From NCBI GenBank assembly GCA_000721375.1, contig JOGW01000012.1, forward strand, positions 248,001 to 312,000: a stretch of DNA of 64,000 nucleotides, given 5' to 3'. Every line of letters begins with the position of its first letter. Position 1 is the stretch's first letter. Positions 52,099-61,541 of the stretch are shown here, piece by piece. Source of the DNA: Streptomyces sp. NRRL B-3428. GTDB lineage: Bacteria; Actinomycetota; Actinomycetes; Streptomycetales; Streptomycetaceae. The notes under the pieces were generated by a model. It had not been told where the DNA came from and did not search any database. It worked only from the letters and a program-made list of their open reading frames with translations. Position numbers and translations under genes: made by a program.

Positions 52099-53039
52099 AG
52101 CAGGTCCGGGCGGCGCCCGAGGGCATGCAGGAACTCCAGGGCGTCCCGAACGAGCGTGTCGTCGTGCCAGGCCAGCCAGCGCCCGACCTCACGTCCGATC
52201 CGGGTGAGCAACACACTCTCGTGATCGGGCAGTTCGGCGGACGGCCGCGCGAGGTGAGCGGACACCATGCCCACGCAGACGCCGTCGTCGCTGATCAGCG
52301 GAACACTGTGACAGGCCCGGCTGCCCGCCCGGAGGATCGTGCGCCGCGCGCCGTCGGTGAAGACCGGATCCAGAGCCACGTCACGCACGGTCCGCAGGGC
52401 GAGCTCGGCCGCGGCCTGGCTGCAGGAGGTGCCGCTCTCGCCGACGAAGGCGAAGTAGTCCACGAACTCGTCGCTGTGGCCGATGTGATGCTCCAGGCGC
52501 AGCCCTCGCGCCGCCGGATCCGCCAACTGCACATTGCCCATGTCGGTCCCGGTGATCGCCAGGATCTGGGACAGCACCACCCGCAGGACACCGGTGCGGT
52601 GCAGCGGCCCGTCACTGGCGGCACCCACGGTCGTCAGCACCGGCGGACGCCGTCGGACCCGGCCGGGGAACCACAGTTCCGTCATGCTGTCCGGGCGCTC
52701 GGTGGCGATCACGGCGTCCACCAGGGACCGCATCTTCACGTTGAAGCGCTGCGAGGTGTGCCTCAGCAGGGTGAACGCCTCGTCCGCGTCCCGCAGCCGG
52801 TACCGCTCCCTCAGCACACCCTGGGCCATGGCCACGGCCGGGCGGCTGCGGTCACGGGCTCGCAGCTGGCGGATCTCCTCGGCGGCACGGGCGAGTTGAC
52901 CGTGCAGTGCGCCGATGTCCTGGCCGCTCAGGACCTCGATGTCCTGGTCACGCAGCGCGCCGATGTCCTGCTCGGACAGGGATTCCCGGCCCCTGCTCCC
53001 GCTCATGTCCCAATGCCCTGATTCCGGAGTAACGTCCAT
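52080..53039 (-). CDS. ANTAR-GAF regulator with reversed domain order
   Basis: Product of 319 residues. A repetitive coiled-coil-like N-terminus (QDIGALRDQDIEVLSGQDIG, about 24-43) leads into an ANTAR domain (about 55-111; RPAVAMAQGVLRERYRL, DEAFTLLRHTSQRFNVKMR). ANTAR domains bind paired RNA hairpins and prevent transcription termination. A GAF-like sensor domain follows (about 135-300; VLSQILAITGTDMGNVQL, GESGTSCSQAA). The usual order is GAF then ANTAR. The GAF region has several cysteines and a histidine pair and may sense redox or a small ligand. It is convergent with the sigma factor gene. Confidence 0.82.
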   Translation of the reverse strand: MDVTPESGHWDMSGSRGRESLSEQDIGALRDQDIEVLSGQDIGALHGQLARAAEEIRQLRARDRSRPAVAMAQGVLRERYRLRDADEAFTLLRHTSQRFNVKMRSLVDAVIATERPDSMTELWFPGRVRRRPPVLTTVGAASDGPLHRTGVLRVVLSQILAITGTDMGNVQLADPAARGLRLEHHIGHSDEFVDYFAFVGESGTSCSQAAAELALRTVRDVALDPVFTDGARRTILRAGSRACHSVPLISDDGVCVGMVSAHLARPSAELPDHESVLLTRIGREVGRWLAWHDDTLVRDALEFLHALGRRPDLLPPRGV

Positions 53040-53243
53040 GTGGTCCCTTCACGCGAGGCGGCGCCGCCGGCTGTGTTCTCAACCGGTCGACGCCTGACCC
53101 ACGGATCGCACTGTCAGATCTGCCCATGGGGTATGTGTCGACGTAGCCCGCCAGCGCGGGACTAAACCCATGGCACAGCAGTGCTTACGGCAGATCCGCG
53201 GAGACCGGTTCACGGTTCCCGCGGAGTCCGCCGCCATGCGCGA

Positions 53244-54494
53244 TCAGAAGAGCCGCAGCGGGCCGGCCGCCGCTTCGGTGCCGGTCCGCTGCCCGCGCGC
53301 GGCCGCACCGCCGTCGTCTCCGGTGTCGGCGCTCGTTCCCGGGCAGAAGACCGCTTCCATCAAGTCGGTGGAGATACCGCCCTGGTCGACCCAGTCCCCG
53401 TTGATGTTCGTGCTGGCGACCTTCGAGCCGTCACGCAGCCCCATCGACCAGGACAGTGAGCCATGGATCGTGCCGCCGTGTCCCCATACCCGCACGCCGC
53501 ACGGCAGCGTCTGGGCGATCATGCCGAGGCCGTACCCGGTGTTCGGGATCCAGTTCACCGTCGGCACCGCCGTGAACATCTCCTTCTGCTGGGCGGGACG
53601 CAGCAGCCGCCCGCCGAGCAGTGCGCTGTAGAACCGGTTGATGTCACCGGCCGTGGAGATCATGTCCCCGGCCGAGCCGGCCCAGCTCGGGTTCAGCTCG
53701 CTCACGTCGTACACCGGCGCCGCCGGATCGGGCACGAGGAGCTTGGAGTACGCCTTGCCGTGCGGGCCGTAGATGCTGGTGCTCTGACCCGGCAGATACG
53801 TGTCGTACAGACCGAGCGGCACGATGACCCGTCGGGTCACCTCGGTGGCGAGGCTGCGTCCCGACACCTTCTCCACGAGCATCCCGGCCAGGATGAAGTT
53901 GGTGTTGGAGTAAGCCCATGACGTCCCGGGCGCGAAGGCCGGCGCATGGCTCATCGCCGTCCTGACGAGCTGTTCGGGCCGGAAGCCGTCGAAGCGGTGC
54001 TCGAGGAAAGCCGGGCCGACCAGGTTCGCCACGACCTGTGGATCCTCGGTGAAGTTGAAGATGCCGCTGGTGTGGTTGAGCAGCTGCCGCACGGAGATCC
54101 TGCTGCCGTCGTGCCCGTTGCCCTTGACCACGCCGGGCAGCCACTTCTCGACGGTGTCGTCGAGGCTCAGCCTGCCTTCGCCCACGAGCTGCAGCAGGAC
54201 GGTGGCCGTGAAGGTCTTCGTCGTACTGCCTATCCGGTAGCGGTCGTTGGCCTGCGGCTTGCGGTGGGTGGTGGTGTCGGCGACGCCGGCGGAGCCGAAC
54301 CACCGGGACGATCCCGTGCGGACCTCGGCGAGCATGCCCGGCGCACCGCCCTCGTTCACCGCCTGGTCGAGCACACGCTGAACGGCATCGTTACGGGTCG
54401 CGGTCCCTGCCGGAGCGGCGGACACAGCCGGCGATGCGGCCATGACCACGGCCGCGACGCCTGCGATGAGGACGGTTCTGGAACGTCGGAACAT
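53244..54494 (-). CDS. secreted serine hydrolase, class C beta-lactamase/DD-peptidase type
   Basis: Product of 416 residues with a Sec signal ending near VSAAPAG (about residue 27). The catalytic triad motifs of clan SE are present: GSTTKTF with Ser90 and Lys93, YSNTN with Tyr195 and Asn197, and WGHGGTIHG as the third (HxG) motif. Such enzymes act as D-alanyl-D-alanine carboxypeptidases, esterases or D-aminopeptidases; true beta-lactamase activity is less likely. A glycine/alanine-rich tail of about 30 residues ends the protein. It is divergent from an oligopeptide ABC operon, which could import released peptides. Confidence 0.88.
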   Translation of the reverse strand: MFRRSRTVLIAGVAAVVMAASPAVSAAPAGTATRNDAVQRVLDQAVNEGGAPGMLAEVRTGSSRWFGSAGVADTTTHRKPQANDRYRIGSTTKTFTATVLLQLVGEGRLSLDDTVEKWLPGVVKGNGHDGSRISVRQLLNHTSGIFNFTEDPQVVANLVGPAFLEHRFDGFRPEQLVRTAMSHAPAFAPGTSWAYSNTNFILAGMLVEKVSGRSLATEVTRRVIVPLGLYDTYLPGQSTSIYGPHGKAYSKLLVPDPAAPVYDVSELNPSWAGSAGDMISTAGDINRFYSALLGGRLLRPAQQKEMFTAVPTVNWIPNTGYGLGMIAQTLPCGVRVWGHGGTIHGSLSWSMGLRDGSKVASTNINGDWVDQGGISTDLMEAVFCPGTSADTGDDGGAAARGQRTGTEAAAGPLRLF

Positions 54495-54861
54495 GGGGCT
54501 TCCTTCCGTAGCGGAACAGACGAGTACGTACGCCCCGGCAGTCCGTGCCTCGGGGAACCGACATCGTCACGAGGCGTGCCGCCCCCTGGCTAAGGCCGAC
54601 CGGACACAATCACGGCCGCCGATTGGTGCCGCGCCACGAACCCGGCCGCTCCCCGCCCGGCAGGGGTCATGCGCCGTTCGTCCGCCGGCACATACGCACG
54701 CCCTGCTCTTCGTACGACGGTCCGAAGAGCCGCCCCGGCAGCTGCCCTAGCGTTCGCTGACATTCCGCCATGACCTGCACCCCTTGCATGACTTGGCTGA
54801 CGTGCACCGCCTGCCCCAGCGCAATCGACTCGCGCTGCCGTCCGACCTGGAGGTCTCTCGC
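54495..54861. other. 367-bp divergent region between serine hydrolase and dpp-like operon
   Basis: No gene seen. It holds both promoters. An 11-bp direct repeat TGACCTGCACC (54771-54781) / TGACGTGCACC (54798-54808) with 27-bp spacing lies 54-91 bp before the binding-protein start and may be a regulator site. Confidence 0.4.
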
Positions 54862-56430
54862 ATGGCGCCCCGCACCACATTGACCGCCTTGTTGCTCACG
54901 ACCGCCGTGGCCCTGTCCGCCTGTTCCGCCGGCGGCTCGCCCGGACCTGCCGCCGGCGGGAAGACGCTCGTCGTCGACACGTCCTTCGACCTCAAGACCG
55001 CCGACCCGGGACGGATGTACGAGGCGACCGGCCTCTTCATCGGCAAGGCGGTGTACGACACGCTGCTCACCTTCGACGGCGGCGACGTGACCAAGCCCGT
55101 ACCGGCACTGGCCAAGTCGTACGAACTGTCGCAGGACGGCAAGGTGTTGACCCTGGAGCTGCGCCCGGGGGCGAAGTTCAGCGACGGCTCCCCGGTCACC
55201 GCCGACGACGTGGTCTTCTCCCTGACCCGGCTGCGCGACCTCAAGGGCAACCCGTCGTTCCTGCTCGAAGGGGTGGAGGTGGCCAAGACCGGTGAGTCCA
55301 CGATCACGCTGACCTCGAAGACCCCGAATCCCGCGCTCCCCTACATCCTGCCGAACCCGGTGCTCGGCATCCTCAACAGCAAGGTCGCCAAGGCCCACGG
55401 CGCGACCACGGACGACAAGGACAAGGCGGAGCAGTACCTCAACTCGGCCTCCGCCGGCTCGGGACCGTATGTCATCGAGTCCTTCAACGTGAGCAACCAG
55501 GTCGTACTGCGCGCCAACAAGGAGTACTACGGCGACAAACCGGCGTACGACAAGGTCGTCATCCGCAACGTCGAAGCGGCCACCCAGAAGCTCAACGTGC
55601 AGCGCGGCGACAGCCAGATCGCCCTGAACCTCTCCGGTGACCAGGCCAAGAACATGCCCGCCGGGCTGCAGGTGAAGCGGGCCGCCTCGGCGAACGTCAT
55701 CTACATGTTCGCCACCCGCAACGAGGCGGTCAGCAAGACGACCGCGAACCCGAAGTTCGCGGAGGCCGTCCGCAAGGGCGTCGACTACGCGGGACTGCTC
55801 GAACTCGCCGGTGAGGGCTCGGTGCAGGCGCCCGGCATCATCCCGTCCCAGCTGCTCGGCGCACTCCCGCCCGAGCAGGCGCCCGAGCGGGACGTCGCCG
55901 GAGCCAAGGCCGCGCTCGCGGCGAGCGGACTGACCGACCCGTCGGTGGAGCTGGAGTATCCCAGTGAGCTGACCGTCAACGGCCTGTCCCTCCAGCCGCT
56001 GGCCGAGCGCGTGCAGGCGAACCTCAAGGAAGTCGGCATCACCGTCGAGCTCAAGCCCACCCCGCTGACCGCCGCCGCGGACAACTACCGCAACGGGAAA
56101 GAGGAGATGGGCCTGTGGTACTGGGGCCCCGACCACCCGGACCCCAGTGGCTACCTGGTGTTCCTGCCCGGCAAGCCGGTGGGTCTGCGCCTGGGCTGGA
56201 AGGCCGGCGCGGACAAGGAGCTGGAGGCGCTGGGCGAGCAGGCGGCCACCACCGTCGGTGACGACGCGCGCAAGCAGGCCTACGCCGAACTGCAGACGAG
56301 GCTCAACTCCTCGGGCCCGTACATCCCGCTCATCCAGCCCGGCCAGAACATCGTGACCGCGGCGTCGGTGACCGGTCTCGACTACCACCCGGTGTGGACC
56401 GTAGATCTCGCCGACCTGGGTGTGAAGTGA
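54862..56430 (+). CDS. peptide ABC transporter substrate-binding lipoprotein
   Basis: Product of 522 residues with a lipoprotein signal (ALLLTTAVALSACSAGG). The SBP_bac_5 fold follows (RMYEATGLFIGKAVYDTLLTFDGGD; LRPGAKFSDGSPVTADDVVFSLTRL; SGPYVIESFN), the family that captures oligopeptides, nickel or opines. GGAGG precedes ATG 54862; an in-frame ATG at 54784 would spoil the signal peptide. It is the first gene of a five-gene coupled operon with two permeases and two ATPases. The ligand cannot be deduced, but a peptide is most likely. Confidence 0.88.
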   Translation: MAPRTTLTALLLTTAVALSACSAGGSPGPAAGGKTLVVDTSFDLKTADPGRMYEATGLFIGKAVYDTLLTFDGGDVTKPVPALAKSYELSQDGKVLTLELRPGAKFSDGSPVTADDVVFSLTRLRDLKGNPSFLLEGVEVAKTGESTITLTSKTPNPALPYILPNPVLGILNSKVAKAHGATTDDKDKAEQYLNSASAGSGPYVIESFNVSNQVVLRANKEYYGDKPAYDKVVIRNVEAATQKLNVQRGDSQIALNLSGDQAKNMPAGLQVKRAASANVIYMFATRNEAVSKTTANPKFAEAVRKGVDYAGLLELAGEGSVQAPGIIPSQLLGALPPEQAPERDVAGAKAALAASGLTDPSVELEYPSELTVNGLSLQPLAERVQANLKEVGITVELKPTPLTAAADNYRNGKEEMGLWYWGPDHPDPSGYLVFLPGKPVGLRLGWKAGADKELEALGEQAATTVGDDARKQAYAELQTRLNSSGPYIPLIQPGQNIVTAASVTGLDYHPVWTVDLADLGVK

Positions 56431-56431
56431 C

Positions 56432-57532
56432 ATGACGACCGGTGACACGACGACCGGCGAGGCGGCGGCCGGTGGGACGGCCCCCGTGCACCATCGCGTA
56501 CGGCGCCGCAGCAGACCGCTGCTGCGGTTCGTCGTCCGCCGGGTGCTCGTCGCGCTCCTGCTGGCCTGGGGCGTCACGCTGGTGACGTTCGTCCTGACCA
56601 ACCTGGTCCCGGGTGACCCAGCGGCGGCGAACCTCGGACAGCGGGCCCTGGGCGATCCGGCGGCCGTGGCGCAGTGGCGGGCCGACCACGGGCTCGACAA
56701 ACCGCTCCCCCAGCAGTACTTGCTGTTCCTCCAGGGGCTGCTCCACGGCGACCTGGGCACGAGTCAGCAGTCGCACCGGCCGGTCACCGAGGATCTGGCG
56801 GAGTTCGTCCCCGCGACCCTGGAGCTGGCGGGCGCCGCGATCGTCGTGTCCCTGGTCCTCGGCGTGGCCTTCGGTCTGATCGCCGCCCTGCGCCGCAACC
56901 GCCTGTCCGACCATGTGCTGCGGATGGTGAGCCTGATCGGCCTCTCGGTACCGACGTTCTGGCTGGCGCTCCTCGCGTTCTACCTCTTCTTCTACCGCCT
57001 GGAACTCACCCCGGGCAGCGGTCGCGTCGACCCCGGTATCGGCGCACCGCCGCCGGTCACCGGACTGCACACGGTGGACGCCGCGCTGAGCGGCCGGTGG
57101 GACATCTTCGCCAGCGCACTCGGGCATCTGATCCTGCCCGCCCTGGTGCTCTCGCTGTACACGATCGGACTGCTGACCCGCTTCACGCGCAGCGCCGTGC
57201 TCGAAGTCCTGGGCCAGGACCACGTGCGGGCGGGCCGGGCCAAGGGGCTGCCCGGCCGGGTGATACTCCTGCGCTACGTGCTGCGTTCGGCTCTGGTGCC
57301 GATCATCACGGTGGCGGGGCTCGCGTTCGGCAGCCTCCTGTCGGGCACCGTCCTCGTCGAGTCGATCTTCGCGTGGCAGGGCGTCGGCCAGTACGCGTTC
57401 AAGAGCGCCACCGCGCTCGACCTGCCCGCCATCATGGGGGTCGGCCTGGTGGTGAGCGGTGTCTATCTCGCGATCAACCTGCTCGTGGATGTGCTCTACG
57501 GCGTGATCGATCCCCGGGTGAGGCTGTCATGA
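56432..57532 (+). CDS. peptide ABC transporter permease, DppB type
   Basis: Product of 366 residues, with a charged N-terminal extension before the first helix. DppB hallmarks are TLVTFVLTNLVPGDPAAANLGQRA-like N-terminal segment, GLSVPTFWLALLAFYLFFY, and the coupling loop VLGQDHVRAGRAKGLPGRVILLRYVLRSA. About six membrane helices. Starts one base after the binding-protein stop and overlaps the next permease start (ATGA). Confidence 0.9.
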   Translation: MTTGDTTTGEAAAGGTAPVHHRVRRRSRPLLRFVVRRVLVALLLAWGVTLVTFVLTNLVPGDPAAANLGQRALGDPAAVAQWRADHGLDKPLPQQYLLFLQGLLHGDLGTSQQSHRPVTEDLAEFVPATLELAGAAIVVSLVLGVAFGLIAALRRNRLSDHVLRMVSLIGLSVPTFWLALLAFYLFFYRLELTPGSGRVDPGIGAPPPVTGLHTVDAALSGRWDIFASALGHLILPALVLSLYTIGLLTRFTRSAVLEVLGQDHVRAGRAKGLPGRVILLRYVLRSALVPIITVAGLAFGSLLSGTVLVESIFAWQGVGQYAFKSATALDLPAIMGVGLVVSGVYLAINLLVDVLYGVIDPRVRLS

Positions 57533-58434
57533 GCCGGACCTCCGCCGCCACGGGACGCCTTCCCGACACGGTGCGAAGACTGCCCGCGGCCGTGCGCCGG
57601 CTGCCGGGCGTATGGCGCCGGCCGCAAGCCGTCGCCGGGGCGCTGGTGGCCCTCGCCTGGCTGGTGATCGCCGCGGCCGCGCCCCTGATCGCACCGCACG
57701 ATCCGCTCGCCCAGGAGCTGCCGCGTCTCGCCGAGCCGGGTCCCGGACACTGGTTTGGCACCGACCAGCTCGGGCGCGACATCCTCAGCCGGGTCCTGTA
57801 CGGCGCCCGTGTGTCGATCCCGCTGACCCTGCTCCTGGTCGCCCTGTCCGTGCTGATCGGCGGGTTCCTCGGCGCCGTCGCCGGCTACCTCGGCCGGTGG
57901 GCGGACGAGACGGTCATGCGGTTGGCGGACCTCGTCTTCGCGTTCCCGACGATCATCCTGGCGATGGTGGTGGCGGCCGCGCTCGGCGCCAGCCTGACCA
58001 ACGCGGTCCTCGCCGTCCTCGTGGTGGCCTGGGCCTCGTACGCACGGGTCACGCGCGGCCTCGTCCTGTCGGTGCGCGAGCAGGAGTACGTGCTCAGCGG
58101 GCGGCTGCTCGGCTTCTCGGTGTGGCGCTCGCTGCGGGTGGACGTACTGCCCAACGTGGTGGGACCGGTGCTCGTCCTGGCCACCCTCGACATCGGTTCG
58201 GCCCTGCTGCTGCTCTCCGGTCTGTCGTTCCTGGGGCTCGGAGCCACTCCGCCGTCCGCCGAGTGGGGAGCGATGGTGGCTTCGGGAGTGGATGTGTTCG
58301 ACAGCTGGTGGGTGGCGACGTTCCCCGGTCTCGCGATCCTGACGGTGGTCCTCGCGTTCAACTTCCTCGGTGACACGCTGCGCGACGCCCTCGACCCCCG
58401 AACTGCCCGCACCGTGAAGGAGCGTGCGCTGTGA
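57529..58434 (+). CDS. peptide ABC transporter permease, DppC type
   Basis: Product of 301 residues. DppC features are LIAPHDPLAQELPRLAEPG, HWFGTDQLGRDILSRVLYGARVS and the coupling loop EQEYVLSGRLLGFSVWRSLRVDVLPNV. The N-terminus has a short repetitive arginine-rich stretch (VRRLPAAVRRLPGVWRRP). ATG 57529 overlaps the DppB-type stop and its own stop overlaps the first ATPase start. Confidence 0.9.
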   Translation: MSRTSAATGRLPDTVRRLPAAVRRLPGVWRRPQAVAGALVALAWLVIAAAAPLIAPHDPLAQELPRLAEPGPGHWFGTDQLGRDILSRVLYGARVSIPLTLLLVALSVLIGGFLGAVAGYLGRWADETVMRLADLVFAFPTIILAMVVAAALGASLTNAVLAVLVVAWASYARVTRGLVLSVREQEYVLSGRLLGFSVWRSLRVDVLPNVVGPVLVLATLDIGSALLLLSGLSFLGLGATPPSAEWGAMVASGVDVFDSWWVATFPGLAILTVVLAFNFLGDTLRDALDPRTARTVKERAL

Positions 58435-59189
58435 CCCTCACGATCACCGATCTGCGGGTGACGATCCATGACCGGCAGATCCTGTCCGGCGTGGACCTCG
58501 CCCTGCACAAGGGCCAGGTACACGGTCTGGCCGGCGAGAGCGGCTCGGGCAAGACCATGACCGGCTTCGCCGTGCTCGGGCTCCTGCCCCATGGTGCACG
58601 GGCCAACGGACGGATCGAGCTGGCCGGCAGAGACCTGCTCACGCTGCCCGGCAAGGAGCTCAACCAGGTACGCGGCAACGACATCGCGATGGTCTTCCAG
58701 GACCCGTCCACCAGCCTGCATCCCATGCTGAGCGTGGGCCGGCAACTGACCGAGCACATGCGTCTGCACCTGGGCCTGGGCCGGGCCGAGGCCCGCGAGC
58801 GCGCCGTGGAACTCCTCGCCAAGGTCCGTATCCCCGGCCCCGCGCAGGCCTGCCGGCGCTACCCGCACCAGTTCTCGGGCGGGATGCGGCAGCGCATCGC
58901 GATCGCGGTGGCGCTGGCCTGCGACCCGCAGGTGCTCATCGCCGACGAGCCCACCACCGCGCTGGATGTGACGGTGCAGGCCGGAATCCTGCGCCTGTTG
59001 CGCGGTCTGTGCGACGAACTGGGCCTCGCGATCCTGCTGATCACCCACGACCTCGGCGTCATGTCGGCGATCGCCGACGAGGTGAGTGTGCTGCGCGACG
59101 GCCTCGTCGTGGAGCACGGCCCACGGGAGGCCGTACTGCGAACGCCCACGCATCCCTACACCCGTTCACTCCTGGAGGCCCTGCCGTGA
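58431..59189 (+). CDS. peptide ABC transporter ATPase, DppD type
   Basis: Product of 252 residues, somewhat shorter than usual DppD (about 320) because the C-terminal oligopeptide/dipeptide tail is missing. Walker A GESGSGKT is at about 36-43, signature FSGGMRQR, Walker B LIADEPTTALD. GTG 58431 overlaps the previous stop, and its stop overlaps the next GTG (59186). The missing tail, which carries a 4Fe-4S-type cysteine motif in some members, is supplied by the second ATPase. Confidence 0.9.
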   Translation: MTLTITDLRVTIHDRQILSGVDLALHKGQVHGLAGESGSGKTMTGFAVLGLLPHGARANGRIELAGRDLLTLPGKELNQVRGNDIAMVFQDPSTSLHPMLSVGRQLTEHMRLHLGLGRAEARERAVELLAKVRIPGPAQACRRYPHQFSGGMRQRIAIAVALACDPQVLIADEPTTALDVTVQAGILRLLRGLCDELGLAILLITHDLGVMSAIADEVSVLRDGLVVEHGPREAVLRTPTHPYTRSLLEALP

Positions 59190-60106
59190 CGCTGCTGCAC
59201 ATCGAAGACCTCGTGGTCGAGCACCGCTCCCCCGGGCGGCCCGCCGTCCGGGCGGTCGCCGGGGTCTCCCTCACCGTCGCTCCGGGCGAAGTCGTGGGCC
59301 TGGTCGGCGAGTCGGGGTGCGGCAAGTCGACGCTGGCCCGTGCGGTCTGCGGGCTGCACGCGGCGGCGGAGGGCTCCATCACCTTCGACGGCCGGCCGGT
59401 CACCACGCTGGGTCTGCGGCGCAGGGAACTGACGGGCATACAGATGGTCTTCCAGGACCCCTACACCTCGCTGAACCCGCGACGCCGCGTCGGTGAGCAG
59501 ATCGCCGACGGGCTGCGCGTGCACTCCGTCCCCGGCGACCCTGCCAACGGTGACTCCGCCGAGCTGCTCGAACGCGTCGGTCTGCCGGGCTCGTTCGCCG
59601 CCCGGCATCCGCACGAGCTCTCCGGCGGCCAGCGCCAGCGCGTGGCCATCGCCCGCGCGCTCGCGGCCCGCCCGCGCCTGCTGATCGGCGACGAACCCAT
59701 CTCGGCCCTGGACGCCTCCGCCCAGGCCCAAGTCGCCACCCTCATGCGCGACCTGGCACTGGACGCGGGCGCCGGGCTGCTCTTCATCAGCCATGACCTG
59801 TCGGTGGTCCGGCTGATCGCGGACCGGATCGCGGTGATGTACCTCGGCCGCATCGTCGAAACCGGCGCGACCGCCACCGTCTGGGACGCACCCCAACACC
59901 CGTACACCCAGGCCCTCTTGCGCGCGGTCCCCCGTCCCGACGGCCTCGGCACTCTGCCCGCCGAACTGGCCGGCGACGTCCCCGACCCGGCTGATCCGCC
60001 GTCCGGCTGCCGCTTCCACCCGCGCTGCCCACAGGTCATGGACCTGTGCCGCGTCAAGGAACCGGACTTCGGCCCTGCGGCGTGCTGGCTGCACGCCCCC
60101 TCGTGA
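59186..60106 (+). CDS. peptide ABC transporter ATPase, DppF type
   Basis: Product of 306 residues. Walker A GESGCGKS, signature LSGGQRQR, Walker B LLIGDEPISALD, and the C-terminal oligopeptide tail with FHPRCPQVMDLCRVKEPDF. The cysteines of that tail are the conserved C-x-x-x-x-x-C pattern of the family. It forms the ATPase heterodimer with the 58431 product and ends the operon, followed by a hairpin. Confidence 0.9.
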   Translation: MTLLHIEDLVVEHRSPGRPAVRAVAGVSLTVAPGEVVGLVGESGCGKSTLARAVCGLHAAAEGSITFDGRPVTTLGLRRRELTGIQMVFQDPYTSLNPRRRVGEQIADGLRVHSVPGDPANGDSAELLERVGLPGSFAARHPHELSGGQRQRVAIARALAARPRLLIGDEPISALDASAQAQVATLMRDLALDAGAGLLFISHDLSVVRLIADRIAVMYLGRIVETGATATVWDAPQHPYTQALLRAVPRPDGLGTLPAELAGDVPDPADPPSGCRFHPRCPQVMDLCRVKEPDFGPAACWLHAPS

Positions 60107-60117
60107 CCACCACCCCA

Positions 60118-60140
60118 CGGCGTGGCCCAGCTCCACGCCG
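60118..60140. terminator. hairpin between the peptide-transport operon and the kinase gene
   Basis: CGGCGTGG (60118-60125) / CCACGCCG (60133-60140) with a 7-nt loop, between convergent transcripts. Confidence 0.65.
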
Positions 60141-60178
60141 CGCTCCCGCGGCCCGCTCGCTCGCGGACCGCCGACTCA

Positions 60179-61540
60179 TCAGTCCCGGTGGGGTAGGTGC
60201 AGGGTGGCGACGGCTCCGTTGGGCACGGCGTTCGTCAGGATGAGGGTCGCGCCGATGACGTGCGCGTGGCCGCGGGCGATGGTGAGTCCGAGACCGTGTC
60301 CGTGGCCTCGCTCGGCGGCGCCGGTGCGGAAGCGCTGCGGGCCGGTGGCCAGCAGGTCCGCGGGGAAGCCTGGGCCGTGATCGCGTACGACGATCGTCGC
60401 GCCGTCGGTCAGGGTGCCGTCGACCGTGATCTCGACCGGCGTCCGGCCGTGGCGGTGGGCGTTGACGACGAGGTTGGTGAGGATGCGGTCCAGGCGGCGC
60501 GGGTCCGTCTCGGCGACGGGGTGGCCGGTCACCGAGACCTGCGCCCGCAGACCGGTGCGGCGGACTGATTCCGTCACCAGGTCGCCGAGCGGCACCTCCT
60601 GTGCGTCGGCCTGTTCGGCGCCGGCGTCCAGGCGGGAGATCTCCAGCAGGTCGTCGACCAGGCCGCGCAGCACCTGTACGCGATCGCGCACCAGATCGGT
60701 GGCCTCGCCCTCCGGCAGGAGGGAGGCGGAGGTGACGAGGCCGGTCAGCGGTGTGCGCAGTTCGTGGGCGACGTCGGCCGTGAAGCGCTGTTCGCTGTGC
60801 AGGCGTTCCTGCAGCGCGTCCGCCATGAGGTCGACGGCCGAGGAGATCTCGCCGATCTCGTCGTGGCCCCTGCCGCGGGTCCGTGCGTCGAGCTCGCCCC
60901 GCTTGATACGACCCGCCGTGGCGGCGATACGGCGCAGTCGGCGCAGCACCAGTTCGGCGGCGAGGACGGTGAGGGGCACGACCACGACGAGCGTGGCGAG
61001 GGCCGCGTACTTCATGTGCCGGTCGAGTGCCTGGAGGCTGCGCATCTCGCTGCCCATGTTCACCTGCACGGCCAGTGGGCGGCCGTCGACGCTGCTCGCC
61101 GCCCACATCCAGGGCCCCTGGAGGAGGTTGCGGGTGTCGTACCAGGTGACGGCGCCGGGACCGGAGCCGAGCCGGTCCCGCAGCTCCTCCGGTACCTCGC
61201 CGCCGACCGAGTAGGCGACGTGCTCCTCCGTGCCGGCTCCGGGGCCCACGCCTCGGACCGCGATCTCCGCCTCCGCGAGATGCTCCAGGGCTGTGGCACG
61301 GCCGATGCTCAAGTCGCGGTCCTGGGTGGTCCGGTGCACCAGGGTCGCGATGCCCAGCGCCATCGCGCAGGCCGCGACGGCGACGACGGCGGCGACCTTC
61401 CATCGCAGCGAGCGCGGATCGGCCAAGCGGCGCAGGGCCCGGCGGAAGGCAGTGGGTCCGGAGGCGGCGGGCTCGGAGGCGGCGGTCCCGGAGGCAGTGG
61501 GTCCGGAGGCAGTGGGTCCGGATGTGGTCGTACGTCGCAT
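60179..61540 (-). CDS. HAMP-containing sensor histidine kinase
   Basis: Product of 453 residues. A low-complexity N-terminus of five A-S-G-P-T-like units (about 6-31) comes first, then a membrane helix (47-66), an extracytoplasmic sensor domain of about 110 residues, a second helix (180-200), HAMP, the HisKA box FTADVAHELRTPLTGL and HATPase motifs NLVVNAHRHG and DHGPGF. It starts one base after the upstream response-regulator stop. Position in one run with a D-Ala-D-Ala carboxypeptidase suggests envelope sensing; ligand unknown. Confidence 0.9.
   Translation of the reverse strand: MRRTTTSGPTASGPTASGTAASEPAASGPTAFRRALRRLADPRSLRWKVAAVVAVAACAMALGIATLVHRTTQDRDLSIGRATALEHLAEAEIAVRGVGPGAGTEEHVAYSVGGEVPEELRDRLGSGPGAVTWYDTRNLLQGPWMWAASSVDGRPLAVQVNMGSEMRSLQALDRHMKYAALATLVVVVPLTVLAAELVLRRLRRIAATAGRIKRGELDARTRGRGHDEIGEISSAVDLMADALQERLHSEQRFTADVAHELRTPLTGLVTSASLLPEGEATDLVRDRVQVLRGLVDDLLEISRLDAGAEQADAQEVPLGDLVTESVRRTGLRAQVSVTGHPVAETDPRRLDRILTNLVVNAHRHGRTPVEITVDGTLTDGATIVVRDHGPGFPADLLATGPQRFRTGAAERGHGHGLGLTIARGHAHVIGATLILTNAVPNGAVATLHLPHRD
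61451..61525. repeat. 15-bp in-frame tandem repeat, five units
   Basis: Units at 61451-61465, 61466-61480, 61481-61495, 61496-61510 and 61511-61525 (form AGTGGGTCCGGAGGC). They encode the repeated A-S-G-P-T N-terminus of the kinase. Confidence 0.85.
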
Positions 61541-61541
61541 G

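Noticed and set aside
53129..53134. GGGTAT on the + strand as a stress promoter
   Set aside because: No matching -35 and no + strand gene downstream.
53244..54494. Antibiotic-resistance beta-lactamase
   Set aside because: Motifs fit the broad class C/DD-peptidase/esterase clan; nothing in the sequence singles out beta-lactam hydrolysis.
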